Assembly (NCBI GenBank): GCA_020912385.1
Contig: CP087206.1
Location: 3,596,001-3,660,000 of the forward strand
DNA: 64,000 bases
Direction of reading: 5' to 3'
Source of the DNA: Neofusicoccum parvum
Taxonomy: Eukaryota > Ascomycota > Dothideomycetes > Botryosphaeriales > Botryosphaeriaceae
How positions within the stretch are numbered: position 1 is the first letter of the stretch; every line of letters starts with the position of its first letter. This document shows, piece by piece, positions 42,164 through 53,955 of this stretch. The notes below the pieces were generated by a model. The model made no database searches. It was not told the origin of the DNA and was given only the letters and a program-made list of their open reading frames with translations. Made by a program: the position numbers and the translations under genes.

Positions 42164-43613
42164 TTATTTGATGCGGTCTAGGCGGGCGCGGTTCATGGCA
42201 ATCTGGTCGTCGACGCGGTCGGTCTGGATTACGGCTTGTGTCAGCAAACCCGCCACAAAAAGCCAGCCAATTGCTGGAGTCTGAGAGCCAACTCACCTTA
42301 TCCGTGATCCTAGCAATGTGCTTGTTCTGCTGGTCGACCTCCGTGCCCATGGCGCTGGCGAGGCCCTTGAGACGGCCGGCGGCGCCGTGCAGGGCGTCGA
42401 GGTTGGCGTCAATCTCGTTCTCCATCTCGTCGTCCTCGGAGTCGGCCTCGAACTGGTACTTGGAGCGCTCGGCCAGGCTGGCGCCCTTGTTGCCGCCGGG
42501 GCCGCCGGCGCGGTCGACGCCCTTCTGCATCTGCTGCGCGCGCTGCGACGACTCCCAGGCTGCCTGGCGCGTGTCCTCGCGCTGCTGGCGTTCCTTGCGG
42601 TGCGTGTCCATGATGGCTTCGTCGCGCTGCTCGCGGCGCTTGGAGGCAGTAAAGGGGTTGGAGACGTGCATGCTGTGAGCGCCCGTGTTAGAACGGCTGC
42701 AATTGACCCTGTGCCGGTCGTGTGTAGAGGGGCAGAACACTTACGCAAACATGGACTTGTTAAGCGTCTTCAGCTCGCGCGCCTTCTCCTCCGCCAACCT
42801 GTTCTGGTTCTCCGCCAGGTCGAGGTTCTTCTCCGTGTTGTGGATTCCTGCCCCCGTCATGTTAGCTCCAACCCCAACACCAGGGAAGGGTGAAGCACTC
42901 ACTCTCTCCCTGCGCGCCCAACCGCGACAGCGTGTCCCGACCCGTCTCCTCAGCCTGCGCCGCCAACCGCAGCGCATTCCTCGTCGACGAGACATCCTGC
43001 TGCTTCACTGCACCATTGTCAGCACCAATTGCCCCCCGCACCGCCACCCCCCAGCGCATTGAGACTTACTGAACCGAATCTGCTGCTTCGCCGCCTGCAC
43101 ATCCTCCTCCTCCTCCTCTTCCTGGGTCAACTGCCTGTCCTGGTACGCGCCGTACGCGCTCCCGCCGCCCGCACCCGCCGCCGTGCCGCCAGGCGGCCCG
43201 CCATAACCGCCCGCCGCACCGGCCGGGCTGCCCGCCTGCGCGCGCTGCGCCGCGTTGCCGAACAGCTCGTTCCTGCCGGCGTCGGAGTCGCCCATGCCGC
43301 CGTAACCGCCCGCGCCGTACCTGCTCGCGGTGCCGCCGCCGCCGCCGCTGTTGGATCCGAACCTGTCCTGGCCGTACGCACCGGCGCCGCCGTAGCCGCC
43401 GCCGCTGCCACCGTAGCCGCCGGGCGGGACGGGCGTCTTCTCGGCGCGGGCGCGGTCGCTGGGAGCGCCGCCGCCGCTGTAGGGAGGGGGAGGGGCCGCG
43501 GCGTAGGGGTTCGAGGGCGCGGGGCTGCCTTTCTTGCTGCCGAAGAGGGCTTTGCGGTCGGCGTCGCTGGCGGCGTCGGAGGAGGATTTGTCTTTCTTGC
43601 TGAAGAGGCCCAT
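42164..43613 (-). CDS. SEC9: Sec9/SNAP-25-type t-SNARE
   Basis: Five exons, 43613-43070, 43007-42903, 42847-42745, 42672-42297 and 42223-42164, give 395 aa. It starts MGLFSKKDKSSSDAASDADR and has a long Gly/Tyr-rich linker, as in other filamentous-fungal Sec9 proteins. The first SNARE motif (Qb) runs across VSSTRNALRLAAQAEETGRD and NTEKNLDLAENQNRLAEEKA. The second (Qc) contains IDANLDALHGAAGRLKGLAS, MGTEVDQQNKHIARITDKTD and RVDDQIAMNRARLDRIK at the very end. There is no membrane segment and no palmitoylation cysteine cluster in the linker, as in yeast Sec9. It pairs with Sso and Snc SNAREs for exocytosis downstream of exocyst tethering. Confidence 0.95.
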
Positions 43614-44210
43614 GGTGGGTGGTTTCTGGGGTTGTGGTGTGGTGTGTGTGGTGTTTCGTTCGGTGGTGGAGGGGTAGGGTGGATGTTTAAAGGGGAGGCG
43701 GCGTGGAAAGTAGCTTCAAGGGAGTTCCCGAGCGACGGGTAGTGCTAATGCGAGAACCACGGGTGCTCGCGCGTGGGTCTGGCTGCGCGATTGCTGGGGA
43801 CAAGGGCAGCAGCGGCGGTAGAGGAGGTTAAAGGGAACGGGGCTAAAGAAGGCTGCAGGCCCAAGGGGGAGGGAGGCTGGCGGGACAGGCTGCGTATGTC
43901 TGTCTGAGGCGGTGCACGTCTCACCTTGGGCTGCGAGATACGGGGGCCGGGGGTCCCCAGCGGTTGGCCGCCGTCAGCGCTCCCACGCCCGCTGCGCGCT
44001 CCCGCCCGGCGCTCCGCCTCCGCTGCCGCCACCACGACCGTCCAGCGCGGCTGCGGCCTTGGCGCCCTGCATCACACCCACCACGCGCGTGGAGCCGCAT
44101 GGGGAACAACGCCGGAATGCTCTGCGTGAATGGTATCTTCTCAATCTAACTGGCCGTCTCCGCACGCTATGCTCCACTCTCGCGTGCCAATCCCGAGAAA
44201 TGCTGTCCGG
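43614..44210. promoter_or_regulatory. upstream region of SEC9, downstream of dehydratase gene
   Basis: About 600 GC-rich bases between two minus-strand genes. Nothing else is identified. Confidence 0.45.
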
Positions 44211-45781
44211 TCAGACCGTGCCTCCTGACGCCTGCAGGTGGTATAACGCCCTGTCGTTCCATACGTACTCCTCCTCCTCCGTCTGCGTGCCCTCGTCTAG
44301 CGCGTCGTGCTCCTCCTGCGTGAATATCTCGTTGCCCTCGACCACCGGGAACGGGGTCAGGATGCGGCTGATGTCTCCCCACCATACCTCGCCGAAACGC
44401 CGGTACCAGTCCACCGTGATGCGCAGCCCGTCCTCGAACGACGTCTTCTGCCGCCACCCGAGCCGTGCCAGCTTCGTCCCGTCCGTCGCGTAGCGGTGGT
44501 CGTTGAACGGCCGGTCCTCCGTGTGCACCACCCATCGTTTGAACTCCTCCGGCGTGTTGTGCGGCAGCCCGTACAGCCGCAGCAGCCGGCGGCACAGCTC
44601 CTTGTTCGATACCTCGTCCTTGGACGCGATATTGTATATCTGGCCCACTGCGCCCTTGTGGAAAATCGTGTCCAGCGCATCGGTAATGTCGCCCGCGTAC
44701 AGGTACCGCCGCGTGGGCGTGCCGTCGCCGTGCAGCAGCAGCTTGCGCCCGCGGTGCAGCAGCATCGCAAACTTCGGAATGATCTCTGTGGCGTGACTGA
44801 TCAGCATCGCTTCCCCGGCTTGATCTGTGCGGAGTGGAGTGAAAGAGAGACAAGTGCGCTTACTTTCTGGGAACTGGTGCGGCCCGTACACGTTGTTCGC
44901 GCGGACGATGATGACCGGCAGCTTGAAGCTCTTCCAGTACGCGTTCACCATCATCTCGGCCGCCGCCTTGCTTGCCGAGTATGGGTTCGTCGGCGCCAGC
45001 AGGCTGGTCTCCCCCAGGTCGTCGCCATTCTCCTCGACCTCGCCGTACACCTCGTCCGTGGAGATGTGGATGAACTTCTGGACCCCGTGCGCCTTCGCGC
45101 TCTCAAGCAGCACGTGTGTGCCGTACACGTTGGTGTTGGTGAACTGGTATGAGTTCCCGAAGCTCAGGTCGACGTGCGATTGCGCGGCGAAGTGGACGAT
45201 GGTGTCTATATTGTGCGTGCGCAGGCAGCGCCGGACGTCGGCCGGAGAGGTGATGTCGCCCTGGACGAAGGTGAAGTTGGGCGCACCGTCGAGGATGCGC
45301 GTGTTGTTCAGCGACGCGCAGTAGTCTAGCTTGTCGAACGAGTAGATGCGATACGTCTCAGGGTACGTCAACGTGAGATGGCGGACGAACCAGCACGCGC
45401 TACAGCTTTCCGTCAGCAGGCGTGTCCGCTATACCGCCGTGCGCTCAGGGACGCCGTTCCACAGCGCGCCTCCGCGCCGCGGCGTTGCGACGTACATGAA
45501 GCCCGCTCCTCCCGTCACCATGATGTTGTGTGCATCGGGAAGCGGTTCGAACTGGGTCGTCCCCGTCAGGACGGGTGCCTGCAGCCATATTGTGTTGTCG
45601 ACATAGAACCGTGGGTTGAGGACCGTCGAGCTGCGGCGGCCTGCGTCATGTCAGTGTCGTCGGCTAGCGGGCTGCTGCTGCTGCTGCGCGCTCTGCGTTG
45701 CGCCAGCGAGCGCTTCCACGTACGAGATCGCCTGCTGATCGGACTCAGCTCTTCGAGTGGGCTGCTGGCTGCGGATGACAT
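44211..45781 (-). CDS. UDP-glucose (dTDP-glucose-type) 4,6-dehydratase, extended SDR family
   Basis: Four exons, 45781-45724, 45640-45496, 45399-44864 and 44785-44211, give 437 aa. After a short Ser/Arg-rich start, the NAD-binding motif GGAGFI (about residue 65) is split by intron 2. Further family marks are YSFDKLDYCASLNNTR, VHFAAQSHVDLSFGNS, ISTDEVYGE (catalytic T, D, E), NPYSASKAAAE (catalytic Y and K, about residue 209) and RPFNDHRYATDGTKLARLGW. It should convert NDP-glucose to the 4-keto-6-deoxy form, the first step to rhamnose or related deoxysugars. The fungal cousins act on UDP-glucose. The next-step epimerase/reductase is not in the window. Exons 1 and 2 rest on splice inference but give a typical family N-terminus. 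Confidence 0.9.
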
Positions 45782-46347
45782 TATACAGGCGGTGCGGGCT
45801 GGAGGAGCACGTTGCTCAGCCGGAAGCCCCTCGGTGATATCATGCTACGAAGCACGCGACAATCCCGCATAATTAAAGAAACCGGCGGCCTCAAGACGCG
45901 CGCGGGTTTGGGGTTAGACAAGCCGTTGAGGCGTCGTGTAAGCGAGATGGTCGAATGACGAGCGTTCGTCAATCAAATCGCCGCCCCGTCGTCCTCCTTC
46001 CATCCCCATATAATTGCGGCGCGCGGGGTATTCCGATCTACATGAGCACGCTCAACATGACACAGTTTCAAATTGCCGGCCTGTGTTGCAAGCACGGCGC
46101 CGCCTGTATATTTTCTGATCCCGGTTCTCCACCTCATCCGCCCTCCCCAGGTCTCGTGCTTTTTAGTGACCAGCTACCCAAGCTCCGTTAGAATTACACT
46201 CGGAATCGCTCCCGCGAGGCTACGCATATCAGAATGGCCCCGCTCCTCCAAAGACCGCCCCGTGAGAACAATCTGTCCGAAGCCAAAGACGCCGTGAACA
46301 ACAAACACGAAGATGGCCGGCACAACCAAACCGGAGTTTGCTGTCAT
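45782..46347. other. intergenic, dehydratase promoter and U2AF 3' flank
   Basis: No gene seen. Confidence 0.5.
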
Positions 46348-48334
46348 TTACCAAGCATCGACGTCGAAGTACTCCTATTGCCATGTTAGCTCGTGCCGTG
46401 GAGAACCAGCACCCGATCAGAAACTCACCTCGCCAAAGAAAGTGACCACAACGGTGCGGTCCGCAAACTTCCGTCCAGCCAGAGCGCGCAATGCCTTCTG
46501 TGCCGATTCGGGAGTGTCGTACTTGACGAAGATCTTTCCAACGCCCTTGTTCTCCTTGGGGGGTTGAGGCCTCGGGATCTTGAGATCCAAAACTTGCCCA
46601 TACTTGCCGCACTCTTCCGTGACGTCTTCCACGATTTCTGTGCAGTCTAGTCAGATGTAACCCTTCTCGCCGGAAATTCTGGACGGGGATGCACTGACCA
46701 TCATATTCCTGGGGGTCCATCAACTCCTCTGGCGTGACCATGTTGAGCAGCATTATAACGCGACCTTGCTCAACGTCGCCAGATGACGTGCCGGCGAGCA
46801 TGGACATGGCGTTGACACCCATTTCCAAGCCCGAAGCTTGCTGAATGCCGATGCATGCCTTCTTCACTCTGAGACTCTCTTCGGCGATTTCCATTCCGTT
46901 CAGCCCTTCAACGGCAATATCGGTTGCAGTCGTGTCGAGATACTCGCAGAATGCGATGCCCTGTGATTTGACAATTTATTAGAATCAGGTAGACCTGGTA
47001 ATGTGTTAGATGGCTCGTTGGTTACCTTCGATTGCTCGGTTCCCGTGTCCTTGACCAGCGTGAAAGCCTTCAGTTCGCCGAAGGAAGTGAGCAGCTCCGT
47101 AACTTGCTCCTCCGTAAGGTAGATGGGAATTTGCGAGATGCAAATCTTGTGCGGCCCGTCCTTGACCTTGTTCGACACAACACCCTCCTGGTACTCAGCA
47201 TCCTCGCTCTGGGCCGGGACAATATAATCCTTCGGTCGGCTAATCTGAAGGCCGGAGGGACCTCCGTTGCTGGCTCCGTTGGACGCGTCTTCCGGCTCCA
47301 TGGACATTCCATCCAGGGCCAATGCCATCGTGGTGTCTTCCGGGGTCTTGAACTCGGTGAGCGCAAAAGTGCGGTCCTTGGAGATTTGTACCGAGATACA
47401 CGGATCATCGCTAGAGATGATGTTGAGATGGTTGAGTTGCAGGTTGAAGAAGTCCTGAATGGAATCGTCGGTGGCAGAGGAGGGAAAGTTGTAGACGAAG
47501 AGGCGCTTTGCTTGCCGTGAATTTGATGGCTTGAGAGCGGAAGCGCTCGCCGAGCCAGCCGGCTGGTTCATGAAAGCTTGGAGACGGCTAGGGTCCATGG
47601 GTTGCTGACGAGGTGCGCCGGGCAGGGGGAACATTCCCGACAACTTGGCCTGCTCCGCGGTGACATTCTCATAGCCAGGCGGTTTGATGTCCCACTGCGT
47701 CATGCGGCGCTTGCGCTCTAGAATGGGGACAACGTCGGTAAGGTCCGGCGTAGGCTCCCTCTTCTTGGGGGGCGGCGAGGCACTCCTCCTCCTACCACCA
47801 CCGCCGCCGCCACCACCACCGCCACCACCACCACCCGCGCCGCCGCCGCCGCCGCCGCGACCGCCAAACTCATCTCTGTCCCTCCTGCCACGCCCACCAC
47901 GGTCGTCAAACAGGTCACGGTCCCGGCGCGATGGCCTGTCCTCCTCGTCCCGCCTCTCCCTGCGCGAGCCACGGTCTCTGTCCCAGCGGTCTTCGCGGTG
48001 CCTCTCCCTTCCCGCATACCGATCCTCACGCTCACGCTCTCTGTAGTCGCGGCTGGAAGAGTAGGTGTCTACCTCGTAGTCGCGTCGGGAGCCACGGTGG
48101 CCGGGGGATCTGGACCGCCGGCGGCGGTCGCGGTCGCGGTCGCGACGGTCATCTCGGTCTCCGCGCGACGACTTGGACTGCGGGCCTGTTAGCATACTAG
48201 ACTGGCATGAATATGTACGGCGTTTGGCTCACATAGTGATCGCGCGATCGGCCGCCATCTGCGTGGAGTGAGGTTAGCATCTTTGAGCAGACGAAGAGCG
48301 GAGATGAGTCGGACGCACCTCTGTCGCCGTTCAT
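46348..48334 (-). CDS. U2AF large subunit (U2AF65/Prp2-type splicing factor)
   Basis: Six exons, 48334-48319, 48258-48233, 48177-47026, 46960-46699, 46637-46429 and 46374-46348, give 563 aa. The first two coding exons are 16 and 26 nt and the last is 27 nt (EYFDVDAW). The N-terminal 150 residues are Arg/Ser/Asp-rich (RS domain), then a poly-Gly run and the U2AF35-binding region (SGMFPLPGAPRQQPMD). RRM1 (about 235-320) starts AKRLFVYNFPSSATDDSI, RRM2 (about 355-430) has KICISQIPIYLTEEQ, and the C-terminal UHM has VEDVTEECGKYGQVLDLKIP and KIFVKYDTPESAQKALRAL. It recognises the polypyrimidine tract with U2AF35 and recruits SF1 and SF3b1. It is divergent from the OGG1 gene. Confidence 0.95.
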
Positions 48335-48983
48335 GGTCGGCGGCGTTGCGCAAAAGTTTGGATGACCTTGAGCTGCGCGATTGAAAGAGCCGCCGAGCTG
48401 AAGAAGCACGAGCGACGGTTGGGAGGAGGGTGGGTCGGTGAGGTTGGGTGCAGGGTCGTGGAGCTGGATGCTAGTTGAAGATGCTGGCTGGGCGAGGCTC
48501 AAGAAACCTAACCGGCGCTAACCCATTGCTTGGGCGGGCAGCCAACTGCACCGCTCCGCCTCGTTGCCCGCACCCGCTCTTGAGACCGTCGCACGCACGC
48601 TCGACGCGTCGCAGTGCCGAATGTGCTCTCTGCCCGGCTCCGGCCACTGTGTGTGTAGGCTGGGTCTGCTGCCGTCTTGGCTCATGATTCTTCTGCTTTG
48701 CTCTAGCCCGATTTTTGTGCCCTGCGCAAGCACCCATCTCTCCCAGACACGCGCAATTATGCGGGCACCGAAAACGCGTCGCGTGGCGTTCGGTCGCGTC
48801 TTCTCTAGCTCATCTCCGCTCACTCTCCCACTGCTGAGCTGCTGGCCACTCTTCACCTTCTAAACCTCTCTGCCCACAGCGATTTGGGGCCACAGCGGCA
48901 AATTTCTTGTTTTCTAATACTCTGTAGTACCAAATTACGGCCGTCTCTCCATCCTTGTCTCCTTCCACGCTCCTCGTCCCAAC
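48335..48983. promoter_or_regulatory. divergent promoter region, U2AF large subunit / OGG1
   Basis: About 650 bases between divergent starts; no coding exon supported. Confidence 0.5.
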
Positions 48984-50346
48984 ATGGGCAACTTGCGCAT
49001 TTCCGAGTGGAAGCGGCTGCCAATGAGCCTGACTGAACTGTGCATCAACACGACTCTACGCTGCGGCCAATCCTTCAGGTTTGTCGCAGAATATACGCCA
49101 ATTCTTGGACGCATGCTGATTCAAATCCCCACAGATGGCGAAAGTCTGCTGAGGACGAGTGGTCCTGTGCCCTGCATGGCCGCATTCTCTCCCTGCGGCA
49201 AGACCCCGAATATCTCCACTACCGCGCGATATTTCCGGAAGCCGCCAAGGTCCTGCCTACCCCTCCGCCGTCTGCTGCACCCTCCACAGCCGAGTCCCCG
49301 GCCCCAGACGAAGACGATACGCTCGACCTCATCAAGCACTACTTCAATCTCAAGCCGAATCTGGGCCAGCTATACGAGGATTGGGCAGCAGCAGACGCAA
49401 ATTTCAAGAAGAAGGCACCGAAATTCACAGGCGTGCGCATCTTAAAGCAGGATGCGTGGGAGGCGCTGGTTGGCTTCATCTGCAGCAGCAACAATAATAT
49501 TGCAAGGATCTCGCAGATGGTGGAGAAGTTATGCACAAACTACGGTCCCCTCATCGGACACGTAGGCTCGCAAGCCTTCCATGACTTCCCTCCGGCTTCT
49601 GCATTAATTGACCCCAAGGTCGAACAACAATTGAGGCAGCTTGGATTTGGCTACAGGGCAAAGTATCTGCACCAGACAGCGGTCATGATTGCGGACAAGG
49701 AGGAGGCCTGGTTGGATAGCTTGAGGAATCCCGAAAGCCCCGTGCTAGGCGCCGAAGCCCACCCGGCTGGAGAGTTTGTGGAGAGTGGTCGCGAGGGCTA
49801 CAGATCCGCACATGAACAGTTACTTGCTCTGCAAGGTGTGGGGCCAAAGGTAGCTGATTGCGTCTGTCTTATGGGTCTTGGGTGGGGAGAAGCCGTGCCA
49901 GTTGACACTCATGGTAAGATATCGACGCAATGCGCACGTCTGCACATCTCAAGGCTAACATCAATTTAGTATGGCAAATCGCACAACGAGACTACAGATT
50001 TGGAAAAGGCAAGCACAGCAGCCTAACCAAAGCAACGTATGACGCAGTCGCAAATAAATTCCGCAGTCTGTGGGGCAAAGAGGCCGGATGGGCCCACTCC
50101 GTGTTGTTCACAGCTGATCTGCGAGCTTTCTCTGAGCGGCTGGTGGCCAAGGTTGAAACAAAGGACGAGAAGACCACGGTCAAGCCCGATCCTGACGGTG
50201 CAACCGTCGAAAAGACGAAGATCGAGAAGAGATCAGTGAGCAAGAAAGTTAAGAGGGAGCTTGAAGAAGAGCGCTCGGTCCTTGAAGTGGAAGAGAAGAC
50301 AGTGAAGAGAGTAAGGAGAACAACGAGAAGTGCACGGGAGTATTGA
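48984..50346 (+). CDS. OGG1: 8-oxoguanine DNA glycosylase/AP lyase
   Basis: Three exons, 48984-49078, 49135-49913 and 49970-50346, give 416 aa. The OGG1 N-domain begins with [12 protein letters not shown] and continues [10 protein letters not shown]. The core has [20 protein letters not shown] and [10 protein letters not shown]. The HhH-GPD hairpin reads [20 protein letters not shown], with the Schiff-base Lys in VGPK (about residue 270) and the conserved Asp in AVPVDTHVWQIA (about residue 289). It excises 8-oxoG opposite C and nicks the abasic site. The C-terminus is a charged Lys/Glu/Arg-rich tail ([10 protein letters not shown]) not present in the core enzyme, probably nuclear-targeting. 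A Pro/Ser-rich insert ([20 protein letters not shown]) interrupts the N-domain. Confidence 0.96.
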
Positions 50347-51213
50347 GTCGTGCTTGTTGAATTGAAATACCGAATGAAGTCAATCTTGATGAGAGATGCT
50401 TGCCAGTTCATGCATTGGAACAGATCTCAATAGAGACATAGGCGGATGTCCTAGTGTAGAGTCGATACAACGTAGATGCAAGCCTCTAAGAGAATCTTGC
50501 TACGCAACGGGCCGTGAAAGAAGCGGACGGCTTTAGGTCAAATGGAGGCCCGTCTATAGGGAGCTAAAGCATACATCTGGACTAATTCTTCCACTCCTCA
50601 GGCAGGCAGTGTCGGCTGAAGGATTTATTTGCGACGCGCTGTGCCGTCGCGCTGCGCTATATGTTTTGCTCGTTCGCGCCAGAGGAACAGGAAGAGACGT
50701 GAAGGGCGTGATCTCGATGAAATGGCAAGAATTTATCCATTGAAGTGGCTGGGTGGGCGGTTTTAGGTTAGGCTTCCGGTTCGAAACAAGTTGCAAGGCA
50801 GGATCAGCAGACGATGAGACAGCCCAAATCCCAGTCATAGCGACGCAGCCTGGCAGCCCGACGCTACGCCCCGCCGGCAAAGACAACCAGCCACGCCTTC
50901 TGAATTCTGAAAAGCGACCAAAACTATCGCGCCCCCTCACAATCGATCTTAATATCTGATATCTTCAGCCTGCGAGCAGTTCCGACTCCTACTCACACCC
51001 TCTCCCACACACGGCAAGGAAACGCGCCTTGCAGTCGACCGGAGCGGCTCAGCGACCCTATTACGTCACTCATCTCCCTCGGCGGCACTGACCCGACAGC
51101 GCCTCAAAGCCCAGACCGGCGCCAAACATTCTGATCGACATCCCGTGCAGCTTCACAGCGACTATCAAACCTCGATCTGGGTGCGTACGTCAACTGCCAA
51201 TCCAACTCTCACC
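50347..51213. other. intergenic with a weak palindromic repeat half-site
   Basis: At about 50555-50590, CTATAGGGAGCTAAAGCATA followed by CATCTGGA resembles the left end of the palindromic repeat family. No right arm is recognisable. The rest holds the LanC-like promoter and leader. Confidence 0.45.
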
Positions 51214-52350
51214 ATGGCCACCGCGGCGCAACCTAAGGCGCTCCCGCGCTACTTTCGCAACGACCAGCCTCTTTCCCGAAGAGACCCCTACAAGCAGCTG
51301 ACGGCCTCGCTGGTCCGCTTGGTCAACGACTACCCTCCGGACAAGGTTCCTCCGGGAGGCGGCCTCTACTTTGGGCCAACCAGTGTGTCGTTCCTCTTCT
51401 TCCGCCTGCAGCAGCTGTACCCAGAAATGACCATCGGAGACTACCCGCTGGGCTCCTGGTCTGCCGCGTACCTCGAGCTGGCTCAGAAGTACATGAAAAA
51501 CTACCCGGGACCCACCACTCAAAAGTGCGGCGTCGCCGACGACATTATGGCTCTTCTTGCCCTTGGTGCGGCTTCTGCAAAGGACGCGGATATGGCCAAG
51601 GAACTGTGCAACTATGCCGCTGTGACTGCTGACGAGGAGGCTGGCAATGAATGGCTGTACGGGCGCGCGGGCTACCTGTACCTCTTGCGGCTGGTGAGGG
51701 CTTCTTTCGAAGGCGATGACGCGACTGTGGAGCTCCTCGACGACACCTCTGATGAAATCATCGAGGCTATCATGGAGTCTCCCCGGCCCTGGAAGTGGCA
51801 TGGCAAGGCCTATCTCGGCGCAGTTCACGGCACCATCGGTATCATCACGCAGATCGTGCTCACCGACCCCGCCATGGCGCCGAAGCTGGAAGCAGACTTA
51901 GGTGCTGTTCTCAGCTATCAGTACGAGAGCGGCAACTGGCCCTCCTCCATTCCGCCCGGCAAAGACCGTCTTGTGCATTTCTGCCACGGTGCTCCCGGTG
52001 TTGTTGCGTCCCTCCAGTCCATCAAGCAGTATTTCCCCAAGATGAAGGACCGCATTGAGAGAGCAATCAAGCGGGGTCAGGAATGCATTCTCGAGCGCGG
52101 CCTTTTGACAAAGGAGCCTTGCCTGTGCCACGGTATCTCCGGCAACGCGCTCGCGCTTGAGGACCCAGAGTTTGAGCACTTCCTCACCTTCACCACAGGC
52201 CACGAGATCAAGCAGATGGACAAGGATGGCATGATGGAGAAGTCGGACGACCCGTCTGCGCTGTGGTGCGGGGAGGCAGGACGCGCATGGACGTGGGCGG
52301 TGGCGGACAAGCATCTCGAGAAGAGGTTCTTGGGCTACAACGACATCTAG
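51214..52350 (+). CDS. LanC-like protein (LANCL family)
   Basis: A single exon of 378 aa from the ATG at 51214, which has ACCATGG context. An in-frame ATG at 51145 would add 23 residues, but a GTGCGTACG sequence there suggests a leader intron. The double-layered alpha-toroid is shown by repeated GxxG segments: PPGGGLYFGPTSVSFLFF, LYGRAGYLYLLRL, YLGAVHGTIGIITQI, FCHGAPGVV and CHGISGNAL. The three zinc ligands of LANCL proteins are present: Cys in FCHGAPG (about residue 257) and Cys-His in CHGISGN (about 305-306). LANCL proteins bind glutathione and in animals add it to dehydroamino acids in proteins. No lanthipeptide precursor lies nearby, so a similar protein-repair or redox role is more likely than peptide biosynthesis. 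Confidence 0.93.
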   Translation: MATAAQPKALPRYFRNDQPLSRRDPYKQLTASLVRLVNDYPPDKVPPGGGLYFGPTSVSFLFFRLQQLYPEMTIGDYPLGSWSAAYLELAQKYMKNYPGPTTQKCGVADDIMALLALGAASAKDADMAKELCNYAAVTADEEAGNEWLYGRAGYLYLLRLVRASFEGDDATVELLDDTSDEIIEAIMESPRPWKWHGKAYLGAVHGTIGIITQIVLTDPAMAPKLEADLGAVLSYQYESGNWPSSIPPGKDRLVHFCHGAPGVVASLQSIKQYFPKMKDRIERAIKRGQECILERGLLTKEPCLCHGISGNALALEDPEFEHFLTFTTGHEIKQMDKDGMMEKSDDPSALWCGEAGRAWTWAVADKHLEKRFLGYNDI

Positions 52351-53955
52351 ACGCGCGGCAAGTTTGCCTGTAACGACGCGATGCCGGTAATGACTTCACG
52401 AGAATGGTTTGACGGATTTGGACGGGGATGGCGTGGTACTTCTTGCAAGGATGCGTTCGATCGTGGAGCGCATGCGCTTCTGAGACTGTGGTACCCTGCA
52501 CGCGGATGCTGTGTTTATCGAAATGCTGCTAGAAATGAATTCCAGCAGATTGGCTCTGGAAGCGCCTGAGATCCGGACGGGCGGCGGCCGCCGGAAACAC
52601 TAGATAGTATGAACCGAGTCTTTTCTGCACATTCTCCCGCTTCTGAGGCTGCCAGCGTCCGTCGACCGGCTTCCGAGTGGTACGCAAGGGGAGGACGGGA
52701 GGTTGGCGGCTCTGCCATGGTGATGGATCAAGACGGGCTGGGGTCACACATGTCGCACAACACGTCTCTGCTACCGCGGCATTGTGGCTCTGCGAGACAT
52801 GGTCTTGGTGGTTCACCGCTTTGGAGCATGGGCGGAGCGCGAAGCACATGATGCAGGCTGCAAAAGGGCGGTTCGGGAGAGGAGGCGGGCTCGGCACACA
52901 GTGGAGTCGGACGACACGGGCGAAGCTTCCAGATCGGCCGCACTGCAGATCGCCAATTACGAGCGCCCTGAGGCGAAGTCAGTTTGATGGCGGCGCGCAG
53001 ATGCGATCTCCTGTATGTACGAATTGCATGCAGCAGGCGTATAAGGTTGAGGCAGGCGCACGGGAAGCCAGATGGGAGGCAGAGGAAGATGCCGGTTGCT
53101 GCAGCGGCGGCAGCGGGACGCGGCGCTGCCATTGGCGGGCGTAGGGAGGGCCTGGCCCGGGCGGCGTAATGAGCAGCATCCGGGATGTCCGCGCACACGA
53201 GCTGGGGGACGGCGCGGGCGCGGGCGCGGTAGGGCGGCCTGGAGCGCGCGAGAGGTTGGGATAGAGTGGCCGGCGCGGTAGCGTGGAGGCGTGTGGGCGC
53301 GGAGGCAGCACGACATCACGCCCTTGCGGCTTGATTTACCAACGGTCGCGTTGGCGGTGGCACCTCGTGCGAGAGAGGCAGCTGGCGTATCATCGGCAGG
53401 CTGCCTGTCAGGGCAAGCGTCCCGTGCAGGCCTCTGTGCGGGCGCGAAGTGGGTCGCTTAGTCGCGTCCGGTCGTGGCTCAGGCCGCTCAGGAGCTCATC
53501 AAACCGTGCTTGGCGCGAGCGTCTCAGGCGCTGTTGTCGAAGGCCCCCAGCGCGCCGCTGACTCTGCGCGCTGCAGAGAGGATCTTGAACTCCATCTTCG
53601 TCCTCGCCGTCTCCACGACCGACTCGCACGTCCGTCGACGCCCGTCACTCTCTTGTTTTTCCTGCGTCTCGAACCTTCTCACCCACAGTCACTCGTTACC
53701 CGCGCCACGTCGCACACCAGGCCTTCCCCTGCGCCTCCGTCCCGGGCCCGCCTTGTTTCCGACCCTGCCATTCGTCGCCGCCCCAGCTGCCTCATCACCT
53801 CCCGTTTGCGAGCCGGGTACCTTACGACCAGCTTTCCGCCCCGGCATGTCGTGCTTCCGTCAACACTGAACCCACCGACTCCGTCCACCACCGCGTCGCG
53901 ACCGCAGCCCGCACTGCCTCTCGCCCACCACTCCCCGTCGCCGCCGGCTTAGGCC
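52351..53955. other. long GC-rich intergenic / Rax2 leader
   Basis: 1.6 kb without a supported gene. The last 350 bases are C/T-rich, consistent with a long 5' leader for Rax2. Longer open frames on both strands have no motifs. Confidence 0.5.

Noticed and set aside
51145..51213. Upstream in-frame ATG extension of the LanC-like protein
   Set aside because: The extra 23 residues precede the conserved start and include a likely splice donor; the ATG at 51214 has better context.
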